DNA from: Stramonita haemastoma
Lineage: Eukaryota; Mollusca; Gastropoda; Neogastropoda; Muricidae
Length of the DNA stretch: 27,500 nucleotides
Direction: 5' to 3'
NCBI GenBank assembly: GCA_030674155.1
Contig: CM060329.1
Coordinates: 24,385,887 to 24,413,386 of the forward strand
Shown here: positions 1-9,288 of the stretch, one piece after another
Layout of the letters: each line of letters begins with the position of its first letter
How positions within the stretch are numbered: the stretch's first letter is position 1
Made by a program: the position numbers and the translations under genes
The notes under the pieces: generated by a model
What the model was told of the DNA's origin: nothing
The model's input: the letters and a program-made list of their open reading frames with translations, nothing else
Database searches by the model: none

Positions 1-172
1 ACATAGCGGTACATTATTAACATCAAAACTAAACACACAAATCTTACCGATAATAAATCAATAAACCTAAACGTGCGCACAATATAAAATGACAACAACG
101 ATAAATGAATACACAGCATCTTACTCACAAATATGGGACGAACATCTCCCCAGTCTGTACTACTTTGACAGC

Positions 173-247
<75 letters not shown>

Positions 248-248
248 T
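173..248. repeat. (AGT)n trinucleotide microsatellite
   Basis: About 25 uninterrupted AGT units, bounded by unique AT-rich sequence. No sign of a gene around it. Translated it gives a poly-valine open frame, which is not a real protein. Confidence 0.97.
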
Positions 249-473
249 AATCGAAGTATAAAACACACTGCACACTTTTACACCAAGTTTTCTGAACATC
301 CCAAACAGGTCTCCTCTAGCTCTCACTATCACAGTCATGTTTGCTGGCAAACTGACATACTGTAAGTTGGTATACTCTGTGAGTCCCTTCTATATTCCTT
401 CCACAACCACGGTTACTAGTGCTATGGGGTCCGAAGATGCCCCAGCTTATATAGTTATAAACTCCAGGGAAGC

Positions 474-555
474 AGTGTGTGTGTGTGTGGATGGGGGTGG
501 GGTGGGGTGGAGGAGGGAAGGGGGGGGGGTGGGGGTGGAGGTGGGGGGGGTGAAA
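474..555. repeat. GT run followed by G-rich tract
   Basis: A short (GT)n run passes into a strongly G-biased stretch with at least six runs of four or more G separated by short T or A spacers. On the plus strand this could form G-quadruplexes. No gene signal. Confidence 0.8.
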
Positions 556-623
556 TTAATTGCTATGACATCTCCTTGAGGCTGTAACGTAAGTCTTTTC
601 ATTGACACTGATTCTTAAGCTGG

Positions 624-626
<3 letters not shown>

Positions 627-697
<71 letters not shown>

Positions 698-715
698 CAT
701 CACATACACACACAC
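627..715. repeat. (CA)n microsatellite
   Basis: Near-perfect AC dinucleotide array with one missing C near 665, decaying into CA-rich sequence up to about 715. Confidence 0.95.
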
Positions 716-774
716 ATACGCACAGACGATACGCATAAAATAACACAAAACAATACACACATAACACTATAATA

Positions 775-850
775 TATATTCTCTTCTATATCTATCTATC
801 TATATAGATCTATATTATATCTAATCTATATATATATATATTATATGATT
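775..850. repeat. AT-rich simple sequence
   Basis: Degenerate TATC and TA repeats. No coding or RNA gene signal. Confidence 0.75.
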
Positions 851-931
851 AATATAATATGTATGTATAATTGCTATCGAGACTGAAGGCGCAATGAGCA
901 ATGGATACATGCATATTTTATCGTCTGATCT

Positions 932-936
<5 letters not shown>

Positions 937-1018
<82 letters not shown>

Positions 1019-1061
1019 GATGAGATAGAGAGAAGAGAGAGAGAGAGAGAGAAGAGAGAGA
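937..1061. repeat. (GA)n microsatellite
   Basis: Pure (AG)n to about 1015, then GA with ATGAGATGAGAT interruptions to 1061. It is followed 58 bases later by a (CT)n array on the same strand, so the two arrays are mutually complementary. Confidence 0.97.
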
Positions 1062-1117
1062 TCATGACGTATCAAAAAAAGAATTCAGCGACAATATCTT
1101 TTGTAGGCTATACGAAC

Positions 1118-1136
1118 TCCCTCTCTCTCTCTCTCA

Positions 1137-1235
<99 letters not shown>

Positions 1236-1238
1236 CTC
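1118..1238. repeat. (CT)n microsatellite
   Basis: CT array with a few C or T interruptions. Read on the minus strand it is a GA array lying immediately 3' of sequence resembling a SINE 3' end (1239-1290). Confidence 0.97.
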
Positions 1239-1290
1239 CGAGTTCCTCGCCCTACAGGCAGCCATACTCCGACTTCAGAGGAACAAAGCC
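1239..1290 (-). mobile_element. SINE/LINE 3'-end fragment (family D/E type)
   Basis: On the minus strand this short stretch reads GTATGGCTGCCTGTAGGG then CGAGGAAC, followed by GA-rich tail sequence. The phrase resembles, from memory, the 3' part of a common gastropod tRNA SINE (TATGGCTGCCTAAATGG). The CGAGGAAC element recurs at 12094 and 12453 before GA arrays. The fragment is short, so the call is tentative. Confidence 0.4.
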
Positions 1291-1329
1291 AAGTGATTAA
1301 CATACATATGGCGAGGGATATATCTCATA

Positions 1330-1610
1330 CTTATTGTATCGAAGTGGTCACTGTAGCCCGTTTGCCGTGTTTTATACCTGCCCTGGGGGAGCATGGTTCA
1401 AATCTTGTTTCGTGCCCAGGTGGGATTAGGGGTGTATATATTTTACGATCTCTCATATCAAGGCAATTCGTCCAAGCGCAGTCCTGCCAGTGCCGTGGTA
1501 TGTCCTTCGCGTGTCGACACGTGGTCAAGATCAGAAACTACGCCAAAGAGTTTGTGATCTATGTCGATAGTATTTATTTGGTGGATTGGAGAAACCAAGA
1601 CGGGATAGAC
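1330..1610 (+). mobile_element. tRNA-derived SINE, family E
   Basis: A diverged SINE. The head has a box-A-like TGGTCACTGTAGC and a box-B-like GGTTCAAATC at 1395-1404, the spacing expected of a tRNA-derived Pol III promoter. The body that follows (GGTGGGATTAGGGGTG, then CGATCTCTC, then TCCTGCCAGTGCC) resembles, from memory, the body of an abundant gastropod SINE family. The copy is degraded and its 3' end is unclear; it ends near a GT array at 1661. Open frames crossing it are incidental. Confidence 0.6.
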
Positions 1611-1660
1611 TATACGATTGGTTAGAGTAATATGCACTGTGCTCGAGATCTGCTGACCAG

Positions 1661-1727
<67 letters not shown>

Positions 1728-1800
1728 GTGTGTGCGTGTGTGCGTGTAAGTGCATGTGCGTATGCCTGTGTGCGTGCGTTCGTATACGTATACGTGCGTG
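1661..1800. repeat. (GT)n microsatellite with GTGC/GTAT tail
   Basis: Pure (GT)n to about 1725, decaying into GTGTGCGTGC and CGTATACGTATACG variants. Confidence 0.95.
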
Positions 1801-1848
1801 TAAAGAGTTTAAATTTCCTTCCAGTTTGATTTTTTTTTCACAGTTTAT

Positions 1849-1995
1849 ATCAAAATGTATCGAAACAACAGCAACAACAACAACAACAACAACAACAAGA
1901 CAATGTCAAAGCAAACTTTACAATACGGGTGTGTCTTGTAAAGTTAGCTTTGATGTTGTCTTGCTGTTGGTGGTGTTGTTTCGATACATTTTGAT
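1849..1995. repeat. Inverted-repeat hairpin (MITE-like or foldback)
   Basis: The outer 21 bases of the left arm (1849-1869, starting ATCAAAATGTATCG) are the exact reverse complement of 1975-1995. Inner segments also pair: AAGACAATGTCAAAGC in the left arm faces GCTTTGATGTTGTCTT in the right arm, with a few mismatches. The left arm carries an extra (CAA)n expansion. The loop is under about 10 bases around 1924. No open frame lies inside, so it is either a small non-autonomous foldback element or an imprecise inverted duplication. Confidence 0.85.
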
Positions 1996-2050
1996 CTAGG
2001 CCTATAGGCCCACGGCACAAATGGACGTCTTTAGAAAGTCACCGAACTGG

Positions 2051-2229
<179 letters not shown>

Positions 2230-2307
2230 GTACAAGGCCCGAAACACTTGTTTGAAGGGGGTTACTCCTCTGAGGACTGCTGCCATGCTCTTGGCGAGTT
2301 TCTTACC

Positions 2308-2311
<4 letters not shown>

Positions 2312-2349
<38 letters not shown>

Positions 2350-2462
2350 GTGTGTGTGTGTGTGTGTGTTGTGTGTGTGTGTGTGTGTGTAAATATCTAT
2401 AGGGCTTAACATCCTCCTGGCTTACCACACACACACACACCACCACACACACACACACACAC
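2312..2462. repeat. (GT)n array facing a (CA)n array
   Basis: GT repeats at 2312-2390 with two TTG breaks, a unique spacer of about 35 bases, then CA repeats at 2426-2462. The two arrays are complementary and could pair. Confidence 0.95.
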
Positions 2463-2835
2463 CAGGTAGGGACATTTGCTGTTGATGTGCGGATTGAAGC
2501 ACTAACCCAAGTCTGAATCCACCCGAGAAAAGTTTTATTGCAGGCTTACAGGGATCGGGTACACTGTCTGTCCCGTCCCTCACTCCTTAATGTTGATCTG
2601 AGAGTTTTGTTTCCAGAATCCTAGTATTGAGTTAGATTGTAAACTAATTTGTAAGGGAATTGGTAGGTATATCTAGACTCTAAGAGTGGTGACTATTGGC
2701 GTGGCAAACCCTCTACATTTATAGCCTTGTCAGATCTTGCACTCTGGTGTGAACTGGAGGCTGCCGTTTTGATCAGAGAGAGGGTTGCTCATCTCTTTGT
2801 GCTCGGTTTCCTGTTGGATTTGTTTGTTTGCGAGT
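2463..2835. other. Unassigned unique sequence
   Basis: Moderately AT-rich, non-repetitive sequence. I see no convincing exon, RNA gene or retroelement motif in it. Confidence 0.5.
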
Positions 2836-2836
2836 C

Positions 2837-2873
<37 letters not shown>

Positions 2874-2960
2874 GTTGTTTGTTTGTCTGTCTGTCTGTGT
2901 GTCTGTGTGTCTGCTCTCTCTCTCTTCTCTCTCTCTCTCTCTCTCTCTCTCCTCTCTCTC

Positions 2961-3041
<81 letters not shown>

Positions 3042-3097
3042 ACAGATAAACTGCGCGCGCGCGCATACGCACACACGCGCGCGCGCGCGCGCGCAAA
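2836..3097. repeat. Compound (TCTG)n-(CT)n-(CA)n-(GC)n array
   Basis: Four simple-sequence blocks in series: CTGT tetranucleotides to about 2905, CT to 3024, CA to 3042, then alternating GC/CA purine-pyrimidine sequence around 3052-3097. The last block is Z-DNA-prone. Open frames longer than 140 codons cross this block on both strands and are repeat translations. Confidence 0.97.
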
Positions 3098-3190
3098 GGG
3101 AGGGAGAAAGGGAGAGACAGCAAACGAAATATCTATGATTTTCAAAAAACGTAGACAAATATAAACAAATCAAAAGAATTAAAATAAACA

Positions 3191-3191
3191 T

Positions 3192-3260
<69 letters not shown>
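3191..3260. repeat. (AT)n microsatellite
   Basis: Near-perfect TA array with a single AATATA break near 3220. Confidence 0.96.
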
Positions 3261-3262
<2 letters not shown>

Positions 3263-3700
3263 ATATTATTTTATATTGATATATTTATATATGGAGAAAA
3301 ACAAGTACAAGTAACCAGTTACTTCTCCGTCAATTTAAAAATGATTTCTTCAAAGACTCAAACAGGAAAAAGCGGTTTAAAAAAAAAAGCTAGAATCAAA
3401 TCAAGACTCCTATATCTTGACTTACATATCAGACAGTCAAACATATTTTACAGATCTCAACAGAGTTTGGTTTTTTTTTTGGTTTGAGGTTTTTTGCATA
3501 AGCCAAAAAAAAATCTTTCTATCAACCAATAAATCTATGTAAAGGAAAGCAATACAGAACCTTCAGTTTAAATGCAATATCTTAGCTGCTGTTCTTTAAT
3601 AAGTAAACAATTGAATAAAGATTTTTAAAATATGTAAATATTTGGGGGGAGGGGGGGAAGAGAGAGTGTGTTAACCATTTTGTTCTGATTGATCTAATGT
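3261..3700. other. Unassigned AT-rich sequence
   Basis: AT-rich sequence with short A and T homopolymers and a G-rich patch near 3642-3658. No gene or retroelement recognised. Confidence 0.5.
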
Positions 3701-3701
3701 T

Positions 3702-3819
3702 TTTTGTGTGTGTGTGTGTGTGTGTGTAGTGGTGTGTGTGTGGTGTGAGATGGTGGAGTGAGTGTGTGGGATGTGTGATGTGAGAGAGAGAAGAGACAGA
3801 GAGACAGAGAGAGACAGAC

Positions 3820-3853
<34 letters not shown>

Positions 3854-3888
3854 CGACAGACAGAGACAGAAGAGAGAGACAGATAGAG
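3702..3888. repeat. Compound (GT)n-(GA)n-(ACAG)n array
   Basis: GT array with GTGG variants, then GAGA, then tetranucleotide ACAG repeats at 3810-3880. Confidence 0.95.
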
Positions 3889-4560
3889 TTTTTCTTTCTT
3901 TTTTACAATGTTGCTATTTGTAGCAGCAGTTGACTGCAGCAATGTTTATATACATGTAAACAAAGTGACATTCGGAAGAAAAAAGAAAAAAAAACAGTGC
4001 TTGCTTTGAATTTTGAATACGTTTTGCTCTGTTTGAGTTTGACAAGACTTTTTAGTCTTCTTCTTCTAATGCTTGTGTAGACTGTAAGCTGATGGTTCCT
4101 TCTTAAATGATTTCATTTTCTGGGTCGTTCCCCTCACCATCAATTTGCGAACCTCTAGAAGCTCTAGCTGTAGAACATGACCAACAAAAAAAAAACCCGT
4201 GTATTACAGTTGTGTAGAATAAATAGTCTGTGTGTCACTTCTGAATAAAGAAAAAAAAGGATGATGAGTGTAGGGAAGAGAAGAAGAAGAAAAAGAAACA
4301 AAATACAACAAAAAAAGAAACAACTAGATCTCTAAACCAACAAGAAATAATGCAAACAAAAAAAGTAACGGTTTAAAAAAAATAATAAATAAAAAGACTT
4401 CACTTGAAAAGGGAATAACAGTGTTTTGTAAATAAAATCTGATACAGAGTCTAGTACACGATTTATTCGATAATTGTCATTGTTCAGGTAGATTCTTACC
4501 TGGTATTATTTCAACTGACCAACAGTCTATTTGGCAGTGAGGGTGGATATTTCTCTAACC
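3889..4560. other. Unassigned A-rich sequence
   Basis: Many A8-A10 runs and AAAAAG motifs, especially 4180-4440. No splice-site-flanked frame, RNA gene or SINE box recognised. Confidence 0.5.
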
Positions 4561-4619
4561 TTTCTTCTCTCTCTCTCTCCTCTCCTCTTCTCTCTCCTCC
4601 TCCTCTCTCTCCTCTCTCT
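4561..4619. repeat. Interrupted (CT)n array
   Basis: CT-rich array broken by CC and TT at short intervals. It is older looking than the pure CT arrays elsewhere in the window. Confidence 0.9.
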
Positions 4620-5012
4620 GGTTTTTCTGTTTTCTATTCCTACTACGCTGTGTGTGTTTTTTCTACAATAGAAATGCTTCTTTGTGTTATTTTTCCTTTT
4701 TTTTTTCTTACATTAGCAAAGATTGCAATTGATGATTTTGGTTGTTGTTCATGGTTTACACGTTGTAGCTCAATGGCCGTTATGTTCATGTTAATTTTCA
4801 TTGTTGAATTAAGCACACCAAAGCTACCAGCTTGTTGTTGCTATGATTCAAAATGCTGTTGTTTTCAAGTTTATTCTTATTTCTGATTAAAATATGTTCA
4901 AACCAACTCTTTGTATTGCGATGTCCCATTTTTCAAACTGATTAATCTGCTGAGTCGACGTTTTAACTGCGGATAAAACTGTTTCTTGGCCAACAAAAAT
5001 ACAATTTATTGT
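4620..5012. other. Unassigned T-rich sequence
   Basis: T-rich. A 78-codon hydrophobic, cysteine-rich frame at 4650-4886 reflects TTT and TGT composition and has no recognisable domain. I do not support it as a gene. Confidence 0.5.
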
Positions 5013-5146
5013 ATTGTGTTGTATATTGTATGGTATGGTATGGTGTGGTATGGTATGGTATGGTATGGTATTGATGTATTGTATTGCATTGTGTATTTAG
5101 TAGATTGTATTGCATTGTATTGTATTGTATTGTATTGTATTGTATA
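5013..5146. repeat. (TTGTA)n/(TGGTA)n pentanucleotide array
   Basis: Pentanucleotide repeats TGTAT and GGTAT with variants. The array occupies the position of the A-rich 3' tail of the minus-strand SINE at 5013-5548, so it is most simply an expanded SINE tail. Confidence 0.9.
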
Positions 5147-5548
5147 GATCTACCACTTTCACTCACGGCAGATTTCTCGGCATGAAATTCAGGCTGCACG
5201 CTCTCCCCCGAAAAAAAAAAAACGCGTCGCCACAAGAGCCAGCGCAACATTTTCCCCCCCTGTCTGTAGTATGAAGTGCTTATTCCCTTCCATATATGAG
5301 CGTGTTGTGGCGTGCTTTTTTTTCTATTTCTACAGAATTTTGCCAGGGACAACTCTCTCATTGCCGTGGGTACTTTCACGTGTTCTAGAGGTATGTTACC
5401 ACACACACAGAAGACCTCGGTTTTGTTTTTGTTTTTTGTCTCATCCGAAAAATGATCACACCAGACTTCTGCTCGAGGTCTAGGGAATGGAACCCATGAC
5501 TTGTAAGTCAGGTGTGTTACTTCTAACCACTAATCCACTCGATAATAG
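5013..5548 (-). mobile_element. tRNA-derived SINE, family A, copy 1
   Basis: Read on the minus strand, a tRNA-like head starts near 5548, with box-A-like TTAGTGGTTAGAAG and box-B-like GGGTTCCATTCCC. Next come the core TTTTCGGATGAGAC (5438-5452), a short A/C-rich insertion, ACCGAGGTC, CACGGCAA, TGTCCCTGGCAAAATTCTG, ACAGACAGG and CTTGTGGCGACGCG. These occur in the same order in the copies at 5548-5972 and 22309-22747. The element ends in an expanded (ATACA)n tail. Its head differs from copy 2. It lies head-to-head with copy 2 with essentially no spacer. Confidence 0.85.
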
Positions 5549-5972
5549 GTGGATCGGTGTGGTCTAGAGGTAACGCGCCTGTCTAGAAAGCGAAAAGTCC
5601 GGGTCGGAGTGTGCGGTGGTTTGAATCCCCTTTGGGCCCAAAACTGTTCCCCCCATCCATTAGGCCTTGAGTGGCGGTATGGGTGCTAGTCTTTCGGATG
5701 AGACGATAAACCCGGGTCCCGTGTTTTACACATCATTATTTAGCGCACGTAAAAGATCCCAGGGCAACAAGGGGGGGGGGGGTGTGTCCCTGGCAAAATT
5801 CTGTAGAAAAAGTCACTCTGATAGGAAACAATAAAATTGCAGACAGGAAAAAGAAATAATAATTATAAGGTAGGCGCTGCACTTGTGGCGACGCGCTCCC
5901 CGGGAAAAGCAGCCCGAAATTTCACGCAGAGAAATCTGCTGTGACATAAAAGTGGTATAAAATAAAAATACA
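5548..5972 (+). mobile_element. tRNA-derived SINE, family A, copy 2
   Basis: The head has box A TGGTCTAGAGG at 5560-5570 and box B GGTTTGAATC at 5618-5627. The conserved core CTTTCGGATGAGACGATAAA begins at 5691, followed by GGTCCCGTG, GCACGTAAAAGATCCCA, GTCCCTGGCAAAATTCTG and CAGACAGGAAAAAG. The 3' segment (TTGTGGCGACGCGCTC, then GAGAAATCTGCTGTGACATA) runs into an A-rich tail. The core resembles the deeply conserved central domains of metazoan SINEs (Nin-DC or V type, from memory); I cannot assign it exactly. A G13 run near 5770 interrupts the element. Confidence 0.9.
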
Positions 5973-6510
5973 AAGACATGACATAAACATTATAAAGTAA
6001 AAATACCACTTCCCCACAGCACTTGTTCGAGTTATCCTCATTGAATCACAATCATGTGAATCAAACTTTTACAAATTTCCTATTCTTCAAATCGAAAATC
6101 TTGTTTTTTGTTTAAGCCGACTCGCCCCGCCGACCACATACACAGGCCATATTGGGGCTGTCACCTCGTCAAATTTAAAACTCGAGATTTAAAAAACGGT
6201 GCAACAACTCTATACAGATTAAAACGGGGTGTAAAACCAACTCTACTGTTCCTTGCTTGTATCGTCGCCCTAGTCAACCATAAGGGTCAGCCCAGGACGG
6301 GCACCGCGTTGTGGGGAGAAAAAACAACAAAATCGGTCACACATAAAATGAGATAAAAACCAAAACCAGATTCCTTAATTAAAACAAACTGATCCTTAGA
6401 GACCAAAAATATCACTTTTCTTCATATCAGACAGGAAAAGACAGATTCTTTCAGGACATTAAAAAACAACCTTGTATGTAACCATTATCTTTACACCCAT
6501 ATTTCACTTC
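5973..6510. other. Unassigned unique sequence
   Basis: Mostly AT-rich. A non-repetitive frame of 82 codons at 6108-6356 (plus) has ordinary amino-acid composition but no domain I recognise, no clear splice sites and no support beyond being open. It may be a fragment of an unknown repeat. Confidence 0.4.
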
Positions 6511-6514
6511 CTCT

Positions 6515-6615
6515 GCCCCCCCCCCCCCCCCCCCCCCACCCCACACACACAACACCCCTATTGGAGAGAGACACACACAGACAGACAGACAGACAGACAG
6601 ATACAGACAGACAGC
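6515..6615. repeat. Poly(C), (CA)n and (ACAG)n cluster
   Basis: C22 homopolymer at 6516-6537, a short CA run, then an ACAG tetranucleotide array from 6575 to about 6612. Confidence 0.95.
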
Positions 6616-6773
6616 ACGCACGCATTCTTTTCTACGAGGTAAGAAGATATCTATAATCAGCAAAATGGGTAGCTATAATGATAATTAAATTTGTGTTTTA
6701 TGTCACATTGGTTTGAACACATTTTTGCATGGTTATGACTGTGTTTCTCACGGGACGATGATGATGATGATGA

Positions 6774-6855
<82 letters not shown>

Positions 6856-6880
6856 GTGTTTTGTATGTGTGTGTGAATAT
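6774..6880. repeat. (GT)n microsatellite
   Basis: Pure GT array from about 6777 to 6845 after a short (GAT)n run, then degenerate GT to 6880. Confidence 0.97.
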
Positions 6881-6993
6881 TTATTGCCATTTAAGTCATG
6901 CAGACCTATTTGACACACAACAAAACAAACATGGGGTTTATCCTTCTGCCCAAAGTGATGTCCACTAAAAACATGTTGCGCGCGCACCGCGCG

Positions 6994-7028
6994 TGTGTGG
7001 GGGGGGGGGGTGGAGTGTGGGGGGGGGG
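6994..7028. repeat. Poly(G) tracts
   Basis: Two G-runs of ten or more separated by TGGAGTGT. The segment is G-quadruplex-prone and sits beside CGCGCGCACCGCGCG, a short GC palindrome at 6977-6993. Confidence 0.85.
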
Positions 7029-7058
7029 TACAGAACGTTTTAACAAAACCTAGAAGTT

Positions 7059-7060
<2 letters not shown>

Positions 7061-7140
<80 letters not shown>

Positions 7141-7220
7141 AACAAACAAACAAACAAACAAACAAAACTTCTTGACATACAAACAAATAACAACAAAAAA
7201 ACCGAAAACAAAAAAACAAT

Positions 7221-7292
<72 letters not shown>
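7061..7292. repeat. Two (CA)n arrays with (AAAC)n spacer
   Basis: CA repeats at 7061-7134, AAAC tetranucleotides at 7135-7167, then A-rich sequence and a second CA array at 7223-7292. On the minus strand the arrays lie inside the possible first intron of the candidate exon at 7367-7458. Confidence 0.96.
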
Positions 7293-7294
<2 letters not shown>

Positions 7295-7366
7295 AGTCCC
7301 CTGTCACGAGAAACAGACAGATTGTCCTCTCCCTCTCTCCCTCCCTGTCCCCTCCCTCCCCATTAC

Positions 7367-7458
7367 CTGGCAGCAATGTTATGATGCAATTGCGCAGCAG
7401 CGTAAAATGGAAACACCGCCGCCGCTGCAGCCGCGCTTCCTTGTCGCATCTGCTCCAT
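7367..7458 (-). CDS. Candidate first coding exon, partial, unrecognised
   Basis: On the minus strand an ATG at 7458 opens 30 codons plus two bases, ending at CCAG|GTAATG, a good splice donor with the cut at 7367/7366. Reading through the donor gives a stop at once, so a spliced exon would explain the short frame. The peptide begins MEQMRQGS, has a run of five alanines, then VFPFYAAAQLHHN. This alanine- and aromatic-rich N-terminus is the kind seen in some transcription factors or RNA-binding proteins, but I recognise no family. The segment is GC- and CpG-rich, unlike its surroundings, and two CRE-like sites lie 130-160 bases upstream. No downstream exon is identified. It could be chance. Confidence 0.35.
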
Positions 7459-7589
7459 GATGATGTAGTTAATAGTCCGTTGGTTTGTTCGTCGTTGGTT
7501 CGTTGTTTTTCGTTCCTCTGTCCCGACGGTGCGTTACACTCCAGAGGTTTGTTTGGGTTTTTTTGTTTTTCTTTTTTCCACGATACTTG

Positions 7590-7619
7590 TTTTATGACGT
7601 AGAGTCCGTGCTGACGTCA
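7590..7619 (-). promoter_or_regulatory. CRE-like promoter sites
   Basis: A palindromic TGACGTCA lies at 7612-7619 and a second ACGTCA half-site at 7595-7600, followed on the minus strand by an ATAAAA stretch. This is the classic cAMP-response element, bound by CREB/ATF proteins. The position, about 140 bases upstream of the candidate ATG at 7458, suits a promoter. An 8-base palindrome can occur by chance. Confidence 0.4.
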
Positions 7620-7620
7620 C

Positions 7621-8389
7621 TTTACATTATTTTAGTTTTTTAAGTCTCAGGCATTTTTGGGGAACTTTTTGATGAAATTTTTCATTGTCTTATGTTTGGG
7701 GTTTTTGTCTATTTTGTTTTGTTTGGGGTGGCTTTTTTTTTTGGGGGGGATTTTGTTGGTGGTTGTGGTTTTTTGGGGGGTTTTCTTTTAAATATTTCAG
7801 AAAGTGAAGTTTCTTTTTTATTATATATAAAAATCTACTGCACAGAAAGTACTAGATCTACATTTGCGCCACTAACTCTCTAATTAGAAAGTAAATGATA
7901 ACAACAAAGTTGTGGGTTTTTTTTTTAAATAAACCAAAATCAATAATTGATAAAAAAAATAAAAAAAACGTTATCTCCAACAATAACCCAAAACCAACAC
8001 ACACACCACCACACTACACACCACCACAGTCTCTAAACTACACCACAACGACCTAAAGTCCCGCAACACATGTTCATATCATCATCTCATCATCATCATA
8101 AACACAACTACAACAACAACAGCAGCAACCACCACCACCAAAACCAACACCAAAAAAAGTGGCAGCAGTTAGTTACGGTAAATCTCCAGATAATCTTCTT
8201 CGTCCAATCTGTTTTCTATCTTGCTAAGAAGCCACAAGGAAACCTTGTCACCCAAGCCGCCAATACAACCAATCTCCAAGCCTCCTGCCGAGGTTTCTGC
8301 CTATAAAAATGCAACTTGTTCTAACTTTCGTCCCCCCCTTGTTCACATCAGAAAGAACCATGGGGGTTAAAAGAGGGGGGAGGGAGGGA
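7621..8389. other. Unassigned T/G-rich then AAC-rich sequence
   Basis: T- and G-homopolymer-rich stretch to about 7800, then AT-rich sequence, then (CAT)n and (AAC)n-like low-complexity sequence at 8078-8160. Between 8160 and 8340 the sequence is more complex but has no recognisable gene. Confidence 0.5.
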
Positions 8390-8495
8390 GGAGAAGAAGA
8401 AAGGGAGGGAGTGGTAGGAGGGAGGGAGGGAGGGGAAGAGGCTAGAACCGACCCACAGAGAGAGAGAGAGAGGGGGGGGGGGAGGAGGAGGGTAG

Positions 8496-8530
<35 letters not shown>

Positions 8531-8560
8531 CTCTCTCTCTCCTCTCTCTCTTGCTCTCTT
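8370..8560. repeat. Purine tract facing a (CT)n tract
   Basis: GGGA-rich purine sequence with a GA run and a G12 run to about 8484, then CT repeats at 8498-8560. The GA (8456-8472) and CT blocks are complementary and could form a hairpin or triplex. Confidence 0.9.
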
Positions 8561-8660
8561 ACTTGTGTCTTCAAGCGTCCTAATATTTTTAATGAGCCCC
8601 CCTCCCTCCCTTCCCCACCCCACCCCACCCCTCCGCAAAAAAAAAAAAAAAAGGATTTAA

Positions 8661-8830
8661 GAGGCGGACGCATGCGCAGAGGGGATCTTCCTTCGCGGTA
8701 GGTGGTGCGCGGATGTGTGGGATTAGTGTGACGGACAGTCAGGGAGGGATCGGGATCGGTCAGGCCAAATTAGGGGGCGTTTATTCCGGGCGGGGAGCGC
8801 GCGCCCCTCTCGGCTTTTCTCACCAATCAG
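8661..8830 (+). promoter_or_regulatory. GC-rich promoter-like segment
   Basis: CpG-rich segment in an otherwise AT- and repeat-rich window. It contains an NRF1-like GCATGCGCA at 8670-8678, a GC box GGGCGGGG at 8788-8795, alternating GCGCGCGC just after it, and a CCAAT box inside ACCAATCAG at 8823-8827. A GA repeat follows at 8848. The CCAAT orientation suggests transcription to the right, starting perhaps near 8880-8920. No coding exon is identified downstream, so this is a candidate promoter only. Confidence 0.45.
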
Positions 8831-8843
8831 CGAAAGCCATCTG

Positions 8844-8847
<4 letters not shown>

Positions 8848-8887
<40 letters not shown>
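8848..8887. repeat. (GA)n microsatellite
   Basis: Pure GA array directly downstream of the CCAAT-containing promoter-like segment. GA elements can sit in promoters, but such arrays are everywhere in this window. Confidence 0.95.
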
Positions 8888-8891
<4 letters not shown>

Positions 8892-9247
8892 TTGAGCTTC
8901 AATGTAAGAGCCGTAAAGCGAACGCAGCAGGCAGTGCTTGGGGGTCTTTTCCGTGTCGTAGTAGAGTCCTTTTCCTGTCTTTTTTTCTTGTTCTTTTCTC
9001 TTTTTCTTTTATGTCATTTCTCACAAGGCGCTCTCTCTCTCCGCTCTCTCTCTCTCTCTTCTCGTTCTGTTCGTGCATCTTCTCTCCTTACGTGTGTGAT
9101 ATAGTATAGGCCTTTTTGTAGCAGTAGACAGACTAGAGTATTAGAGGGGGGGATTTAGCAGCTTGAAAAGTGAAGCGAGATGACAGAACTAGACTAGAAT
9201 ATATACATGTATATTTGTAATGGCTGGGATTTTTTGTTTTGTTTTTT

Positions 9248-9288
9248 TTGTTTGGGTTTTTTTTTTTTTTTTTTTTGGGGGGGGGGGT
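9248..9288. repeat. Poly(T)-poly(G) junction
   Basis: T-run of about 20 directly followed by a G-run of about 11. The same arrangement recurs at 14203-14243 and 24091-24119. A short CT array (9032-9062) lies upstream. Confidence 0.95.

Noticed and set aside
1293..1625. 110-codon frame of ordinary composition
   Set aside because: The whole frame lies in a SINE-like sequence with tRNA-type box A and B, so it is incidental.
2727..3191. Open frames of 145-153 codons on both strands
   Set aside because: They translate the TCTG, CT and CA arrays into Ser-Leu, Arg-Glu or Thr-His repeats; any such array is open in several frames.
4650..4886. 78-codon hydrophobic, cysteine-rich frame resembling a membrane peptide
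   Set aside because: Composition is explained by T- and TGT-rich DNA; no promoter or splice support.
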